Source of the DNA: Trichobilharzia regenti
Taxonomy: Eukaryota > Platyhelminthes > Trematoda > Strigeidida > Schistosomatidae
Length of the DNA: 64,000 nucleotides
NCBI GenBank assembly: GCA_944472135.2
Contig: OX235266.1
Coordinates: 15,231,925-15,295,924 of the forward strand
Direction of reading: 5' to 3'
The position numbers and the translations under genes are program-made. The notes under the pieces were generated by a model. The model saw only the letters and a list, made by a program, of their open reading frames with translations, made no database searches and was not told the origin of the DNA. Shown here piece by piece: positions 38,107-49,560 of the stretch (position 1 is its first letter; each line of letters starts with the position of its first letter).

Positions 38107-40530
38107 AGTAATAATAATAAGAATAAAAATAATGGGTTGTAGTGTAGATAATATAGGTTGAGATAAGTGGAATAATAAAGGTGACCTAAGGAAAAGATAG
38201 AGTGAGAGAAGGCAGAATAGGTCGTGGGGATTTAGTTTGTACGCTTATCATTGACAGTGTGGTTTCAAGTTTTATGGGGATAAGCCATTGAGACACAAAC
38301 CTTGCATTTCTGCATGATTGTCTAGCTTCCGCTTAAAAATCTCCAGAGAAGGCGCTGTAGTCACGGCCGCCGGTAAAGCGTTCCAGAGACGGCAAACACG
38401 AAGCGAAAAGAAATGTGATCGCACTCGAGTCTTTGGTCTCTGGTGTGCTATCCTTAGCGGGTTACCTCGTGGAAGCCTATAGTCACTTAATGGCAGGATG
38501 CTTTTATTTGGGTGGGCCTGGTCATTTAGGATTTGGTAGACGGTGATGAGGTCTCCCCTGTGCCTTCGGTAACTAAGTGTGAAAAGACCTAATTTCTTTA
38601 GTCTTTCCTCATATGATTTGTTGCGGAGGCCGATCACCCATTTTGTCGCTCGTCTCTGGACACTTTCTAGAATGTTAGCATCCCTTTTGAGTAGCGGAGG
38701 TGCAATGATATTATGCACCTCAAGGTGTGGCCTCACATATGCCTTATATAACCTTAAGAACAGTTCGGGAGTGAGAGCTCCCAGCTGCCTATGCATAAAG
38801 TGTAAAGTTGCGTAGGCTTTGGCGACGTCCCTCGAGTAATTTCTACTGGTGTCTAGCTTTTCTGTTAGAATAAGACCTAGGTCTCGCTCTGATTGAACAC
38901 AACTCAAGTTCTGGCCACCAAGGGTGTAATCTACACTCTGTGACCTGCCCGAATGAAGTTGCACTACTTTGCACTTCTTTAGGTTGAAAGGCATTCCGTT
39001 AGCCAGAGCCCAGTTTCCCAGAGTTTGCAGGTCAGCCTGCAATCTGTCTGAGTCTTCCGATGAGTTTATTGCTCTCCAAATCTTTACGTCGTCAGCGTAA
39101 AGAAGCGCAGAGCAGTTTAGTTGGGAGGGCAGGTCGTTGATAAAAATCAAAAACATCAACGGCCCTAGGATAGAACCCTGAGGAACCCCTGATGCCGAGG
39201 TGTGCCAGGATGATCGGATGCGGTTGACTTTGGTGCAGAATTCTCTCTCGCCTAAGTAATCTGTCAGCCATGCGAGAAGTGCTCCAGAAACACCCGCCTT
39301 GCTTATTTTGTGAAGGAGCAGACCATGGTGAACTGTGTCGAATGCTTTCGCAAAGTCGAGAAAGATCACGTGGGCTGGTACCTTTTTGTCCCAGGATAGT
39401 GTCCAATCGTTCCAAGCTAGTAGAAGATTCGTCACGCAGGATCTTCCCCTCCTAAAACCGTGCTGTGCTTCGTGAAGAAGGTTAGTCCCATCGAAGTATT
39501 TTCTCATATGGTCGTCAATGATACTTTCCAATATCTTCGATATCACTGGAAGTAGAGCAACTGGTCTGTAACTGGTCGCATTCTGCCGGTTACCACCCTT
39601 GAAGATAGGGGATAGGATTGCACGTTTCCATTCACATGGAAGTTTCCCTACATCAAGGGAGTGTTGGAACAGATCGCTTAGGGGTTGGCAGAGACTTTCT
39701 GAACACTGCTTCAGGACAGATGGTCTGATGTCATCACAACCTGAAGACTTTCCCGAAGCCAACCTTCCCAATTTTGCAAGTACCATAGCCGGGGTAATTT
39801 GAAATGTACCCAGGAGGTTTTCGCGTGTTGGTTTTGCGATGTAATCTGGATGTTCTGTGGGGGTAATATCCTCGTTACTGTTTAGTTGCCTGTGAAAGGC
39901 TAGGCTGAATGTCTCTGCCATTTCAAGACTAGTAAGAGATTTCCCATCAGAACCCACTAGATTGCATGCTCCCTGGTTGGTCGGTTTTCTTTCGGACATA
40001 AACCTGTATAGGCTTTTGGGGTTCACGAGAAGCTTATTGGCGAGGTCTCCCTGAAATGTCCTTCTATCGCTCCGGACTCGTATGTTACATCGATTCCTGA
40101 GTTCAAGGTACACTTCATGTTCGGGTTGACTCTTCGATCGTCGCCACGCAAACCAGGCTTTTCGCTTCGCCTGCAGAAGGCGTCGTGTCCCCCTTGTTAG
40201 CCATGATCGTTGCTTCCTAGCTTTTGGTGTGACTAAAGGAACAGTGTCTGAGACCGCCTGGTGAATGATCTCCTTTACCACTCTCCAGTGTTCTTCAACT
40301 GTTAGCTCTGTCCATTTTTTAGGCCAATTTGCTTCAGACAGAAGTCTTCGCATTTTGGTGTAGTTGGCTTTGTTATAACACAGATAGGGCTGTGTATTGT
40401 CCCACTGTAAGCGCTCGCGGAGGACTATGTCGAATACTATGACCGCGTGGTCACTACTACCTATGGGAGTCGTGATCTGAACGTTTTCCACTAGTAGCTG
40501 GTCACTAGTGGTCACTAGGTCATTTTAGTA
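38107..40530 (-). mobile_element. 5'-truncated CR1-type LINE
   Basis: The element contains the end of the endonuclease domain, a full reverse transcriptase and a 3' UTR of about 160 bp ending in an ATTATTATT-type tail near 38107-38130. The 5' end is cut within the endonuclease, near 40530, as expected from incomplete reverse transcription. It lies just upstream of GST exon 1. Confidence 0.8.
38272..40515 (-). CDS. CR1-type LINE endonuclease end and reverse transcriptase
   Basis: This protein nicks target DNA and copies the element RNA at the nick. The 747-codon frame is uninterrupted. It opens with the endonuclease end motif IGSSDHAVI (residues 17-25). The RT follows with GCDDIRPSVLK, YRPVALLPVISKILE, GFRRGRSC, VIFLDFAKAFDTVHH, SGVPQGSILGPL and the catalytic YADDVKIW, then the thumb-like YKAYVRPHLE and the C-terminal VQRRATKWVIGLR. 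The first codon is GTG because the real start is lost. The open frame points to a fairly recent insertion that is dead on arrival for want of most of the endonuclease. Confidence 0.88.
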   Translation of the reverse strand: MTTSDQLLVENVQITTPIGSSDHAVIVFDIVLRERLQWDNTQPYLCYNKANYTKMRRLLSEANWPKKWTELTVEEHWRVVKEIIHQAVSDTVPLVTPKARKQRSWLTRGTRRLLQAKRKAWFAWRRSKSQPEHEVYLELRNRCNIRVRSDRRTFQGDLANKLLVNPKSLYRFMSERKPTNQGACNLVGSDGKSLTSLEMAETFSLAFHRQLNSNEDITPTEHPDYIAKPTRENLLGTFQITPAMVLAKLGRLASGKSSGCDDIRPSVLKQCSESLCQPLSDLFQHSLDVGKLPCEWKRAILSPIFKGGNRQNATSYRPVALLPVISKILESIIDDHMRKYFDGTNLLHEAQHGFRRGRSCVTNLLLAWNDWTLSWDKKVPAHVIFLDFAKAFDTVHHGLLLHKISKAGVSGALLAWLTDYLGEREFCTKVNRIRSSWHTSASGVPQGSILGPLMFLIFINDLPSQLNCSALLYADDVKIWRAINSSEDSDRLQADLQTLGNWALANGMPFNLKKCKVVQLHSGRSQSVDYTLGGQNLSCVQSERDLGLILTEKLDTSRNYSRDVAKAYATLHFMHRQLGALTPELFLRLYKAYVRPHLEVHNIIAPPLLKRDANILESVQRRATKWVIGLRNKSYEERLKKLGLFTLSYRRHRGDLITVYQILNDQAHPNKSILPLSDYRLPRGNPLRIAHQRPKTRVRSHFFSLRVCRLWNALPAAVTTAPSLEIFKRKLDNHAEMQGLCLNGLSP

Positions 40531-41446
40531 TGCGTTTGCATACCATATTTTTATGTTAAGTTTCACTTTAAATAACTGACTTATGTTCCACTTACCACCA
40601 CTTTTGTTTTCATTGCTGTTTAAGTGAATTATTTCGTTCGTTTGTTATGTTCTGTAAGTCTGACAGTGCATCCATATCAGCCTAATTATTTCAAACATTT
40701 CCTCCATCACTATATAGTATTTCTGTCATCTTAGAACTGTTCATGAAATCATGTCAAACCAAACATTAAGGAATTATGAATACGAAACTGTTTTGGAAAC
40801 AGGTTTTTTTGTTTGCATTTATTTTGTTGGTAATCCCTATTGTTTCAGGTTCAGGTGGCTGCTTGATCGTCTTCCTTGATGTATATGGGGGAAAGTGTCT
40901 TCCTAAGTGAGGTTTACAAAACTGCTCAGCATAAAACCCTCTGCAGGCTATTATAGGAAAGGAAGAGTAAATCAGTGAGACATTTAAAGCAGTTACGGGA
41001 ATTAAGGTCAAACCAGGACAAGCGTCGGTGGTACAGTGGTTAGGACTCTCGCCGACCATGCACATGGTCTAAGGTTCGATCCGCTGCCGACGCACACCTG
41101 ATATCTATGGTCGGCCTGCAAAATTTGGGCTACCGATATCCATGCTGAAAATTTCATACTGTACCAAAAATACAGTGTGGAATCAAGCTGTACTTTAAAA
41201 AAAGCCGTAGACTCTTCTCAGAAGGCAACTATTTCACTAATGGGTTTACTTTTACTTATCAAATGCTCCATATGTAGTGAAATTGTGTAGGCTGAGTAAA
41301 GATGAATAGGATTTGCGCTATGAAAAACATATGGTGTGCCCACAAACCTTTGTAAATAAGATACTGCATGGTTTTCATTAAGGTGTTAAGAATTACCCTA
41401 CACCCTGTTACGCAAAAATTCGCTGGCTGAGTTAAGGATTCGTATT
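40531..41446. other. Stretch between two LINEs, with a tRNA-like SINE head
   Basis: AT-rich sequence with no gene. The only feature is the tRNA-like piece at 41032-41094. Confidence 0.4.
41032..41094 (+). ncRNA. tRNA-like SINE head
   Basis: GCGTCGGTGGTACAGTGG with B box GGTTCGATCC, then GCCGACGC, whose GACGC pairs with the first GCGTC. Same head as the SINEs at 15.2 and 32.1 kb, but without their body and tail. It is a SINE fragment, not a tRNA gene: the anticodon arm is not well formed. Confidence 0.65.
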
Positions 41447-44400
41447 AATAATAATAATAATAATCTAATTCCACAACAATAACAATTTACAGCATGGAAT
41501 TTTCAGCGTTTCTTTTACATATTGCAATGGTTTAGCTCTGTTTATAATTATATAAATATATAAAATGTTAAAATATTGATAGTTAATAGGAAAAAATAAT
41601 AAAAATAAATATAAATAAAAAACCCAACAAAATCATACCATTTCTAGGTCATAGTGAATAATAAATAAATAATATAACAAATAACACTTGCATTAATATG
41701 CATCATTACATTTTATAGTTTAGTTACTGATTCAAAAGTTGTAAAAGTTCTTTTCTGATATTTGTCTCTTCACACAATACTCGTGCCAAATATGGAACGG
41801 TCGAATTTTTATATTTTGTAGTACGAGCATAAATGTTTATAAAATTTCTTCTGGTCTTACCCGAAGAGATACAAGGAAATAATTGTGAATAAAGAGGATG
41901 TTCACTATCAGATAAGATAACTTTAGCTAAGTGTTTACAAGAATTCATATGCCTATTGACAACAGTGTCATTTAGTTCAGTCAAAGGGATAGCACTGACC
42001 CTACTTACAGCCCTCAATGTTCTTCGTAGTATTATATGATCTTTCTTGAGTAGCCCAGGGAAGAATAATGGAGAACAATAAAGAATGATGGGCAAAACAC
42101 ATGAATTAATAAATTGTATGATAAGAGATTGAGTTATACCTGAGTGTCTCAACTTCTTTATGTAATAAGTCAGACGGAAAACTTTCTTAGAAACTATAAG
42201 AATATGAGACGACCAGCAAAGATTTGACGAGAAACTAATGCCAAGATAAGAAACACTTGACTTACTCTCTATCATGGTACCATCAATATTACAACAATCA
42301 TGAGATTGAATCAATCCATGCATGACTTTTTCACTTCTCAAGCTAAAATCAACAGTGTTACATTTAGTTGGATTTAGTTTAAGGCCATTTGAGCCAGACC
42401 AATCCTTAACTTCAGCTAGGAAGCCATTCATATAGGAACAATCCGATGTGGAAACTACAGGGACAGAAACGGTCAGGTCATCAGCATACTTAATGAAGTT
42501 AACTTTGGGTGAGTTCGGAAGGTCATGCAGAAAGAAAGAGAAAAGAAATGGAGAAAGTACTGCACCTTGAGGCACACCACTTTCAGTTAGCTGGGAAGTG
42601 GAGCGCTTTCCAGCCAAAACAGTATGCTGTTTCCTATCCTTAAAATAAGAAGACAGCCATCTAGTTGCCCAGGACTCTGTTTGTGCTGAAATCATCTTTC
42701 CTAATAAAAGTGTCCTAGAAACAGAGTCGAAAGCTGCAGTATAGTCTAAGAAAGCTGTTCGAACGAACTTAGCGCCCTTATCAAGGCAGGAAACAATATT
42801 GTGGTGTAGTACAATGGCTGCATCTAATGTACTTCTTCCACACTTATAAGCAAACTGCTTAGGGTCATTAAAAGCTTTTAAAGAAGGTTTAAGAATATAC
42901 AAAAGAAGTTTCTCCATAGTTTTCAAAAAAGGAGATGTTATAGCGACTGGTCTAAATTTTATACCTGCTCCAGAAGATGATTTTTGTACAGGTACAACCT
43001 TGATTTCTTTCCAGTCAGCAGGTACCGTTTCCCTCTTAAATGATGCGTTAAAGATTTGAGTAAGAGGATGACACAGGATGTCTGCACACTTTTGGAGAAG
43101 AATGCTTGGTACACCATCTGGACCAAGGCTGTGTGTTGGATTTAATGACTTCAAACATAATAGTACATCCTTTTCTTCAAAACCCTGAAAATGACCATTT
43201 TCTTGACTAGGTACATCAGGTACAACCATATTAATTTGTTTCTTGATAAATGATTTGTTTAAAGCATTAACATCAGAATAAGCATCAACGGACATTTGTT
43301 TTTTACTTGTTAGTTTATTGAAAAGTTTCCAAATGTTTGAAGGATTTTTACATGATAAAAATTTTTCATTATATAGTCTGTTCAACCTTTCTATTTCAAT
43401 TTTTATAAGGGTGTTTATTTTACGGACACCAGTATTATCACAATTTTTATACAACTTCTCTTTTTGTCTTCTAAGTTTTTTCAGTTGCACAGAAGAGATT
43501 CTGTCAAATCTCGAAAACAGTGTTTCATAAGGACAGCAAATATCCAAACAAAACTTCAGATAATCGGTTATATTAGAGACAGTAGCATCCAACTTATCGT
43601 CAGTAAACAGTTCCCAGTTGGTATCATGCAACATGCTTCTTAATGCTAGAATGTTGTCATGGGAATATGAACGTTCATGTATCTTCTTTGTTAAATGACT
43701 AAACAATTTTCGTTGTGACTTGCCGTACACTTTCGGTAAAATACGAATAATGCAGTGGTCAGAATTTAGCAAAGGAGCTCTCCTTCGGGTTTCATATACA
43801 TCACGGTCATTTATGAAAACCAGGTCTAGTGATTTGTCCAGACGTGTATTAAACTTGACTAGATTCTCATGACCAAGCGAAGTAAGAAAGCTGTGATCAC
43901 ATAAATTAAAATCACCACAGACTATAGACAACGAGTTTCCGAATGCAGGAGCAGCGAATTCAGTAAACTCATCTGCAAACATAACTATATTAGAAAGGCA
44001 ACAATCGGGTGTTATGTAAATATTTGTTATGTATATATAAGAATATTTACTTAAGTGTTTTGGGCGACACCTGACGGTTATGCAATCTATATTGTCATTA
44101 GAATAATTGAAGCAAACGTGATTTGATGTAGACCAATTTGTGTTTATATATGTGGCTACCCCTCCTCCATATTTTTTCTTGGAACTATTTCTATCTTGGC
44201 GAAAAACTTTATATCCATTTATTGAAACTAGATTATCATCATAATGCTGGTGCAGCCAAGTCTCTTGTATTGCTAAAACGCCAGCATTTCGATAAACATT
44301 GGAATACATTAGGGATTGAAGGTAATCCATTTTGTTGGACAGGGATCTACAATTAGTGCTAACGAGTTCAGGAACAGTCATTTGATTAATTTGTGTACGT

Positions 44401-44530
44401 TTCAGTGCACGCTGCCAGCCACAGTGATGCTTTTTTCTCAATTTTTGTGGATGACACAACGCGATAGGTTGTAATGATTTTAAAAATGCGCGATTATATA
44501 TAATACGATTAGGACACATTATTGATAAAT
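41447..44530 (-). mobile_element. CR1/Rex1-like LINE, apparently complete coding
   Basis: A single long ORF is followed by a ~260-bp AT-rich 3' UTR and an ATT/TTA repeat tail (41447-41463). Unlike the other LINEs here it keeps the N-terminal endonuclease. The 5' UTR beyond 44520 is not delimited. Confidence 0.8.
41724..44519 (-). CDS. CR1/Rex1-like LINE ORF2: endonuclease and reverse transcriptase
   Basis: 931 codons without a stop or frameshift. The APE-type endonuclease comes first: STNCRSLSNK (from ~54), IQETWLH (the catalytic Glu), YGGGVATYI, CGDFN (~200) and SDHCII (~253). The reverse transcriptase follows: LGPDGVPSILLQ, FRPVAITSPFLKTMEKL, FAYKCGRSTLDAA, RTAFLDYTAAFDSVSR, SGVPQGAVLSPFLF and the catalytic KYADDLTV. 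The C-terminus holds a thumb-like NSCVLPIILYCSPLFF stretch. The palm motifs resemble fish Rex1/Babar and CR1 elements. A likely start is either the first ATG or the Met 47 codons in, before TVPELVSTN. It could encode an active enzyme. Confidence 0.9.
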   Translation of the reverse strand: MCPNRIIYNRAFLKSLQPIALCHPQKLRKKHHCGWQRALKRTQINQMTVPELVSTNCRSLSNKMDYLQSLMYSNVYRNAGVLAIQETWLHQHYDDNLVSINGYKVFRQDRNSSKKKYGGGVATYINTNWSTSNHVCFNYSNDNIDCITVRCRPKHLSKYSYIYITNIYITPDCCLSNIVMFADEFTEFAAPAFGNSLSIVCGDFNLCDHSFLTSLGHENLVKFNTRLDKSLDLVFINDRDVYETRRRAPLLNSDHCIIRILPKVYGKSQRKLFSHLTKKIHERSYSHDNILALRSMLHDTNWELFTDDKLDATVSNITDYLKFCLDICCPYETLFSRFDRISSVQLKKLRRQKEKLYKNCDNTGVRKINTLIKIEIERLNRLYNEKFLSCKNPSNIWKLFNKLTSKKQMSVDAYSDVNALNKSFIKKQINMVVPDVPSQENGHFQGFEEKDVLLCLKSLNPTHSLGPDGVPSILLQKCADILCHPLTQIFNASFKRETVPADWKEIKVVPVQKSSSGAGIKFRPVAITSPFLKTMEKLLLYILKPSLKAFNDPKQFAYKCGRSTLDAAIVLHHNIVSCLDKGAKFVRTAFLDYTAAFDSVSRTLLLGKMISAQTESWATRWLSSYFKDRKQHTVLAGKRSTSQLTESGVPQGAVLSPFLFSFFLHDLPNSPKVNFIKYADDLTVSVPVVSTSDCSYMNGFLAEVKDWSGSNGLKLNPTKCNTVDFSLRSEKVMHGLIQSHDCCNIDGTMIESKSSVSYLGISFSSNLCWSSHILIVSKKVFRLTYYIKKLRHSGITQSLIIQFINSCVLPIILYCSPLFFPGLLKKDHIILRRTLRAVSRVSAIPLTELNDTVVNRHMNSCKHLAKVILSDSEHPLYSQLFPCISSGKTRRNFINIYARTTKYKNSTVPYLARVLCEETNIRKELLQLLNQ

Positions 44531-46316
44531 TAAAACAAAATTAAAAGAGTAAACCAAAGCAATTTTGCAAAATGTTGTAAGGTGGAATTTTTGGTAGCCC
44601 TATGTTCAAGCAGGCCGCCGCATAGATAGGAACACACCTTCAGAACTTCGAAATGAGATGCTACAACGCCCGAAATATTACGATGCATGGGATTAGTCCC
44701 TATACGGTAGCAAGCAAACGTCTATGAAACACCTTCCTCATTTGAGTTGGAATAATATGATGAGGAATGTTAAAGTTCACTTGATTTCATCTTCAGTAAT
44801 GCCGCCTCAGAGTACCTAAAATGGTAAGGCTCAAGCACTCAGCGTAACACTGTACACTGATAAGAAATCAAATTTCAAAACACTATACTACATATGTCGA
44901 TAGTCATAAAATATTAACCCTGGCATAATTGTGATAACCGTAATGATTTTTATGCCAACTAAATTACCAAATTAATTACGATTATATTAAATAAGTTCTT
45001 CGCATACAACGCACTATGTCCGATACGAGCGTTCCAAATCATAATCCTGTATAAGTTTCGAATAAGGTCCAGCACCCAGTGTGACTGAAAAGGCTTTTTA
45101 TGAACCTACTGATTTCCTAGTGCTGAGAACACTGTTAAAGATCTTTGCAGATCCTGATACAGAATATGCTTCCTCTGTATTCCTACAGCTCCGCTAAACT
45201 CACGAGGAGAAAGATGTTAATTTATTTTAGCAGCAACTTATAGTTTATTCAAGAGAAGTATACCAGCTGAGATCGAAAGTCGTCATTTCACTAGACGATC
45301 CTCTAGCTTTGTCGACAACATTCTGGAAAGTTCTGTGTTAAGTAGACGGGAAGGAAATCGGTGATATGAGAATAGCACTTATGCGCTGTGGTGGAGTATA
45401 ATTCCATTGAGAATAAAACTTATTTTCATAAAGTCCCAAAGTGTTGTACAGCAATATTTACTGATAACGTTTCGAGCACACTTTGTTGCTCACAATCATA
45501 TCAAGGAAATCAAGATAATGAATGGACGAAATAATACGACTGAAAAGAGTTTTTCACAAAACAGGTAAGTGGAGGAGAGGGAGCTGGAAGAATGCATAGT
45601 ACTGAAACAACCCAATTAAATTAGTGGGTGAGTCACAATGCGGGATATTTATATTACCAGTTAAGACTCCAGAATTAGACTGCTTCCCCCATGAATGTAA
45701 GCGGACTCCCAGGTAACGCTGGGAGGTACTATATTCCCAAGCTTACAGAATGTTTCTTTTTGGATGGCTTGGCTTTGGCTCGATTTGGTGGGCCATTATC
45801 AAGTGACCGCTTTTCTGTGACATACAGATCAAGCCTTCGGCATCTGTAGTCACCGACTATATGTTTCATCCAAATATCGACATTAGCTGCCGCCATTCGG
45901 CTTTGGCACGTCATCCCACCAAGAGTTCAGCAGTTGCTTCACACTTATAGCACTACATATGCTCTGTATAAATGAACGAATAGCTAATGAGCATGTGCTC
46001 GTGGTTTCTTGTGGACGAATCAGGAGAATGTGGTGGCCCAATTTGGGCTTAATGCGTAATTATTGCTTGCGTAAAATTTCACCAGCAGAAGTAGCCCTTT
46101 GAAACTATGTCTATTTGGAGGACAATCTCGTTTCAACATTAGGAGTTAGGAAACATCTGTGCCGCTGATGTGGGAAGCAAGATTATCCGCAGTGCGTATA
46201 TATTTATCATCACTTCATTTTCTATTACTAACTATCCAGGTTGACTGATTCTTTAGTACAACTGATCGAATAGTCCTCTTCAGTTATGACTCACTAGAAT
46301 TCTACGACAGCAGAGT
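44531..46316. other. Unclassified stretch with one fold-back relative
   Basis: No supported gene. The segment 45395-45490 (GAGTATAATTCCATTGAGAA, AACGTTTCGAGCACACTTTG) is related to the fold-back at 17780-17945. A 61-codon ORF at 45729-45914 has no motif and I do not call it. Confidence 0.4.
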
Positions 46317-46680
46317 TGTCAATGCAGTTGAAGATTGGAAGATCAATTCATGGTTGTTTGCTCAAACCCAACTTCCCCATAATTTTCGCGGGTCATCACT
46401 TCGACAGTCATCGTCTCATCGTTCGCTGTTCAGAAGGAAGATTAAAAACTATCAGAAGTAATATCGTGATTTATTGTTATAACATTTGTTCTTAGACCTT
46501 CTGTAATAACATTATTGTTGGTTATATGCTGGCGTAAGAATAAGGGATTCTTGAGTCACCAATCAGTTCTTTGGTTTTCACGTTGGCTAATACAAAGCTT
46601 TCCTGAAAATCTTCGAGGTCCAGCGTGAGGTCCAGCGTAGCAAGAGCTGGACATTGACAGTTTATGTGACTTGACTGACA
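46317..46680 (+). repeat. LTR-B copy
   Basis: TGTCAATGCAGTTGAAG at the left, CTGACA at the right, 364 bp. It shares GTCATCGTCTCATCG and GTTCAGAAGGAAG with the copy split at 2394-6910 and holds an AATAAGG poly(A)-like site. No short flanking duplication is visible, so it is not a clean solo LTR. Confidence 0.75.
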
Positions 46681-47309
46681 AGCGTGGATGCTTACTGAAG
46701 AGCTAAACTTTCTGGCATACCTTTCATGAATATCAGGCTTAACGTTTAACTATGAAAAGTTTCTTGAGACACCCTCATGTAAAAAGTATAAGGCTTATGT
46801 GCGGACAGAATTCTCTACCCCGCCGTTAGCCTTCAGTCTTCGGTTGGAGCAGGTTGGTGATCTATGTCCCAGGAACAGATTTTGTACCAAAAACAATCGA
46901 ATGATTTGACTAGGCTCAGAAAGAACACATGAAATGAACTGCTTTTTACAGCATGGTGTCCAGTAGTAGCAATCCCCACACCATCGACGCCACCATTTCC
47001 TAAGAAGATGAGATAGTATATCACGCTAATACACCAGTCGACATTCGTCGCGTATTCAAAGGTTGCTGAAACAGTTTACCAAGCCGGATGCATGTGGGTT
47101 AGTTCTACAGCATAAGAATTAGTATTCTGTTGGGGGACACATACGAATTAATTTTATCGGAGGAGTTTATTACCTATTTATAATTGATATACAAAAGGAC
47201 TAAATTCAATAAACACAATTAACACGCACAAGACAGAAGCCAATAATTAACACTCGTCCGATTTATTTGTTTTGAGTGCATACAGAAGGCAAAAAGAAAT
47301 AACAGTAAA

Positions 47310-47690
47310 ACTCCACCGAATAAACTTATGGAAAAGCTGAAAAAACAATTTCCTGTACGTTGGAAAGAAACTTTGGACTTATTCCGAAGCCTCTAACATC
47401 TCCTACGCGATTCCTTAGTAGAAAATTCGTCGGAATAATTCGTACTTATTTCTGAATCGACTTCAAAATTGGGATCATTGACGGAGTCATTTGTATTATC
47501 ATCACGATGAACCACTTCAATATCCTTTACCTGGTTCATGTGCCTGTTGTCAGGAAGATGATCTTAGTGGTCCGGTTGACGAAGTATTATTTGCTAGTTA
47601 GGCTACCCATCACGGGATTCCCTTTAATCACTCTGGAATTTATCTACATGAATCTATGGCCTATAAATATCATCCAACGTCTTAAACGCC
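47310..47690 (-). pseudogene. Gypsy pol C-terminal remnant, minus strand
   Basis: The minus strand codes for DNRHMNQVKDIEVVHR, then NDSVNDPNFEVDSEIS, which parallels the pol C-terminus at 6185-6300 of the nested element (HNRHLDQVRINEV and NPDFVDNSEIS). So a related but distinct gypsy pol end lies here, antisense to the two flanking LTR-B copies. Confidence 0.6.
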
Positions 47691-47914
47691 ATCCGTAGCT
47701 TCACAGTGATATTCCAGGCAGCTTCGTTTCGCAGTTAGTCAGCTGTGTCCCTGTTTTGTATGCACAGGAGATTTTTAGGCCCTGGAATACTGTCTGAGAG
47801 AATCTTGGATACTTTTTTCTGATTCATGTTTACTGTTCTCTAGATATCAAACAGGGGCAGGATCTTGCGTACACTTTTCTTTGCTCCCTACTGCTCAAAA
47901 TATAATAATTTATT

Positions 47915-48261
47915 GTCAGTGTAGTTGAAGAATGAAAAATCGATTGATGGTTGTTTACTCAAAACCAACTCCATATTTTGGCGGGAGTCATGGATACTGC
48001 AGTCGTCGTTCCATCGCACGCTGTTCGTTTGAAGACGGAGAAAAACTATGCGAAGTATTATTGCGATTAATTGTTATGACATTTATTCTTAGACCTTGTG
48101 TATAATAACCTTACGGTTGGTTCCATATTGGTGCAAGAATAAAGGATTCTCGAGTCACCAATCCATGTTCTGTTTTTTCGCTTTGGTTAATGCAAATTGC
48201 TGCAGAAGGTCTTCTAAGGACAGAGTTAAGTCTTGTATAGTTAGACCAGGACATTGACAAC
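47915..48261 (+). repeat. LTR-B copy running into the assembly gap
   Basis: GTGTAGTTGAAGAATGAAAA to GGACATTGACAA, homologous to 46317-46660 at lower identity. It has AATAAAGGATTCTCGAG (about 48137-48153). The 3' end is lost in the N run. Confidence 0.7.
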
Positions 48262-48761
48262 NNNNNNNNNNNNNNNNNNNNNNNNNNNNNNNNNNNNNNN
48301 NNNNNNNNNNNNNNNNNNNNNNNNNNNNNNNNNNNNNNNNNNNNNNNNNNNNNNNNNNNNNNNNNNNNNNNNNNNNNNNNNNNNNNNNNNNNNNNNNNNN
48401 NNNNNNNNNNNNNNNNNNNNNNNNNNNNNNNNNNNNNNNNNNNNNNNNNNNNNNNNNNNNNNNNNNNNNNNNNNNNNNNNNNNNNNNNNNNNNNNNNNNN
48501 NNNNNNNNNNNNNNNNNNNNNNNNNNNNNNNNNNNNNNNNNNNNNNNNNNNNNNNNNNNNNNNNNNNNNNNNNNNNNNNNNNNNNNNNNNNNNNNNNNNN
48601 NNNNNNNNNNNNNNNNNNNNNNNNNNNNNNNNNNNNNNNNNNNNNNNNNNNNNNNNNNNNNNNNNNNNNNNNNNNNNNNNNNNNNNNNNNNNNNNNNNNN
48701 NNNNNNNNNNNNNNNNNNNNNNNNNNNNNNNNNNNNNNNNNNNNNNNNNNNNNNNNNNNNN
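48262..48761. other. Assembly gap of 500 N
   Basis: Exactly 500 N, probably a scaffold gap of unknown true size. Confidence 0.99.
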
Positions 48762-49143
48762 GAGAATATAAGTCATCTACTGTTATACCATATAAGGAGG
48801 GGACATCTGAAACCCTACGTAGGATTCTCAACAAAGCAGGAATTAGGGTGGCGGCATTCAAACCTACAAACTCAGTCAGGTAGGACAAGCTCTGTAGTCT
48901 AGAGGACCCTGTCGGTTGAACTAATTAGACAAAATGATATTATTTACAAAATACCTTGCAATGACTGTGAGTTGAGTCAACTATATAGGTCAAACTAGTA
49001 GATCGGGGGTAATCAGACTGTTGGAACATAAGAATTTCGCTAAGGGAAGAATGATTGACCCCGAGAAGATGAGCAATTTAGAAAAAAGCTCAGCAATAGC
49101 ACTGTTAAGTTTAAAGCCATCACTATTACCTCACCTCTTTTGA
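48762..49143 (+). pseudogene. PLE linker and GIY-YIG fragment
   Basis: Codes for YKSSTVIPYKEGTSETLRRI, AAFKPTNSVR and, after frame changes, a nuclease start (IIYKIP-NDCE, then an IGQT-like stretch), EHKNFAKGRMIDPEKMSNLE and KSSAIALL. It matches the copy at 15420-15760 closely enough to show the same element family. It begins at the gap edge. Confidence 0.7.
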
Positions 49144-49179
49144 AAGTTATGAAAAGACTTATTTTACTTATTTCCTTCC

Positions 49180-49560
49180 CTTACATTCTAACATTACTCA
49201 GTCGGTTCATTTGTTTTTACTAGCCTTTATCGACTACCACGTCCACCTGAACATTTCTCTGTTTAATCATACTGTTTTTCATTATTCGTGTTATCACAGA
49301 TTGCCTCACTTTTTCATCCTTATTATTGATAAGACCATTATTATCATTACTATTATCATTATTATTACTACTACTATTATGACTAATTGCACAATTTATA
49401 TTCACCATCTTATTATCCTATAGAAAAAAACACCATGAGGATTGGTTTATATTTGAATTTTTATTTGTAAACTTATGTAGGTATATTAGAGTTAAGCCTG
49501 ATGAGATCTAATTGAAAGCACAATATTGTTCGCCTAAAGCTTTATCAAAGTAGTATTATT
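49180..49560 (-). pseudogene. PLE N-terminal region fragment, minus strand
   Basis: Minus-strand ORF 49408-49220 with DEKVRQSVITRIMKN and QVDVVVDKG is the partner of 24462-24647. The (AAT)n-rich stretch before it codes for Asn and differs in length. It is inverted relative to the PLE fragment on its left. Confidence 0.55.

Noticed and set aside
38579..39455. Plus-strand ORFs inside the LINE (also 43318-44356)
   Set aside because: They are shadows of the long minus-strand reverse transcriptase frames.
48111..48888. Long ORFs across the 500-N run
   Set aside because: They are artefacts of translating N.
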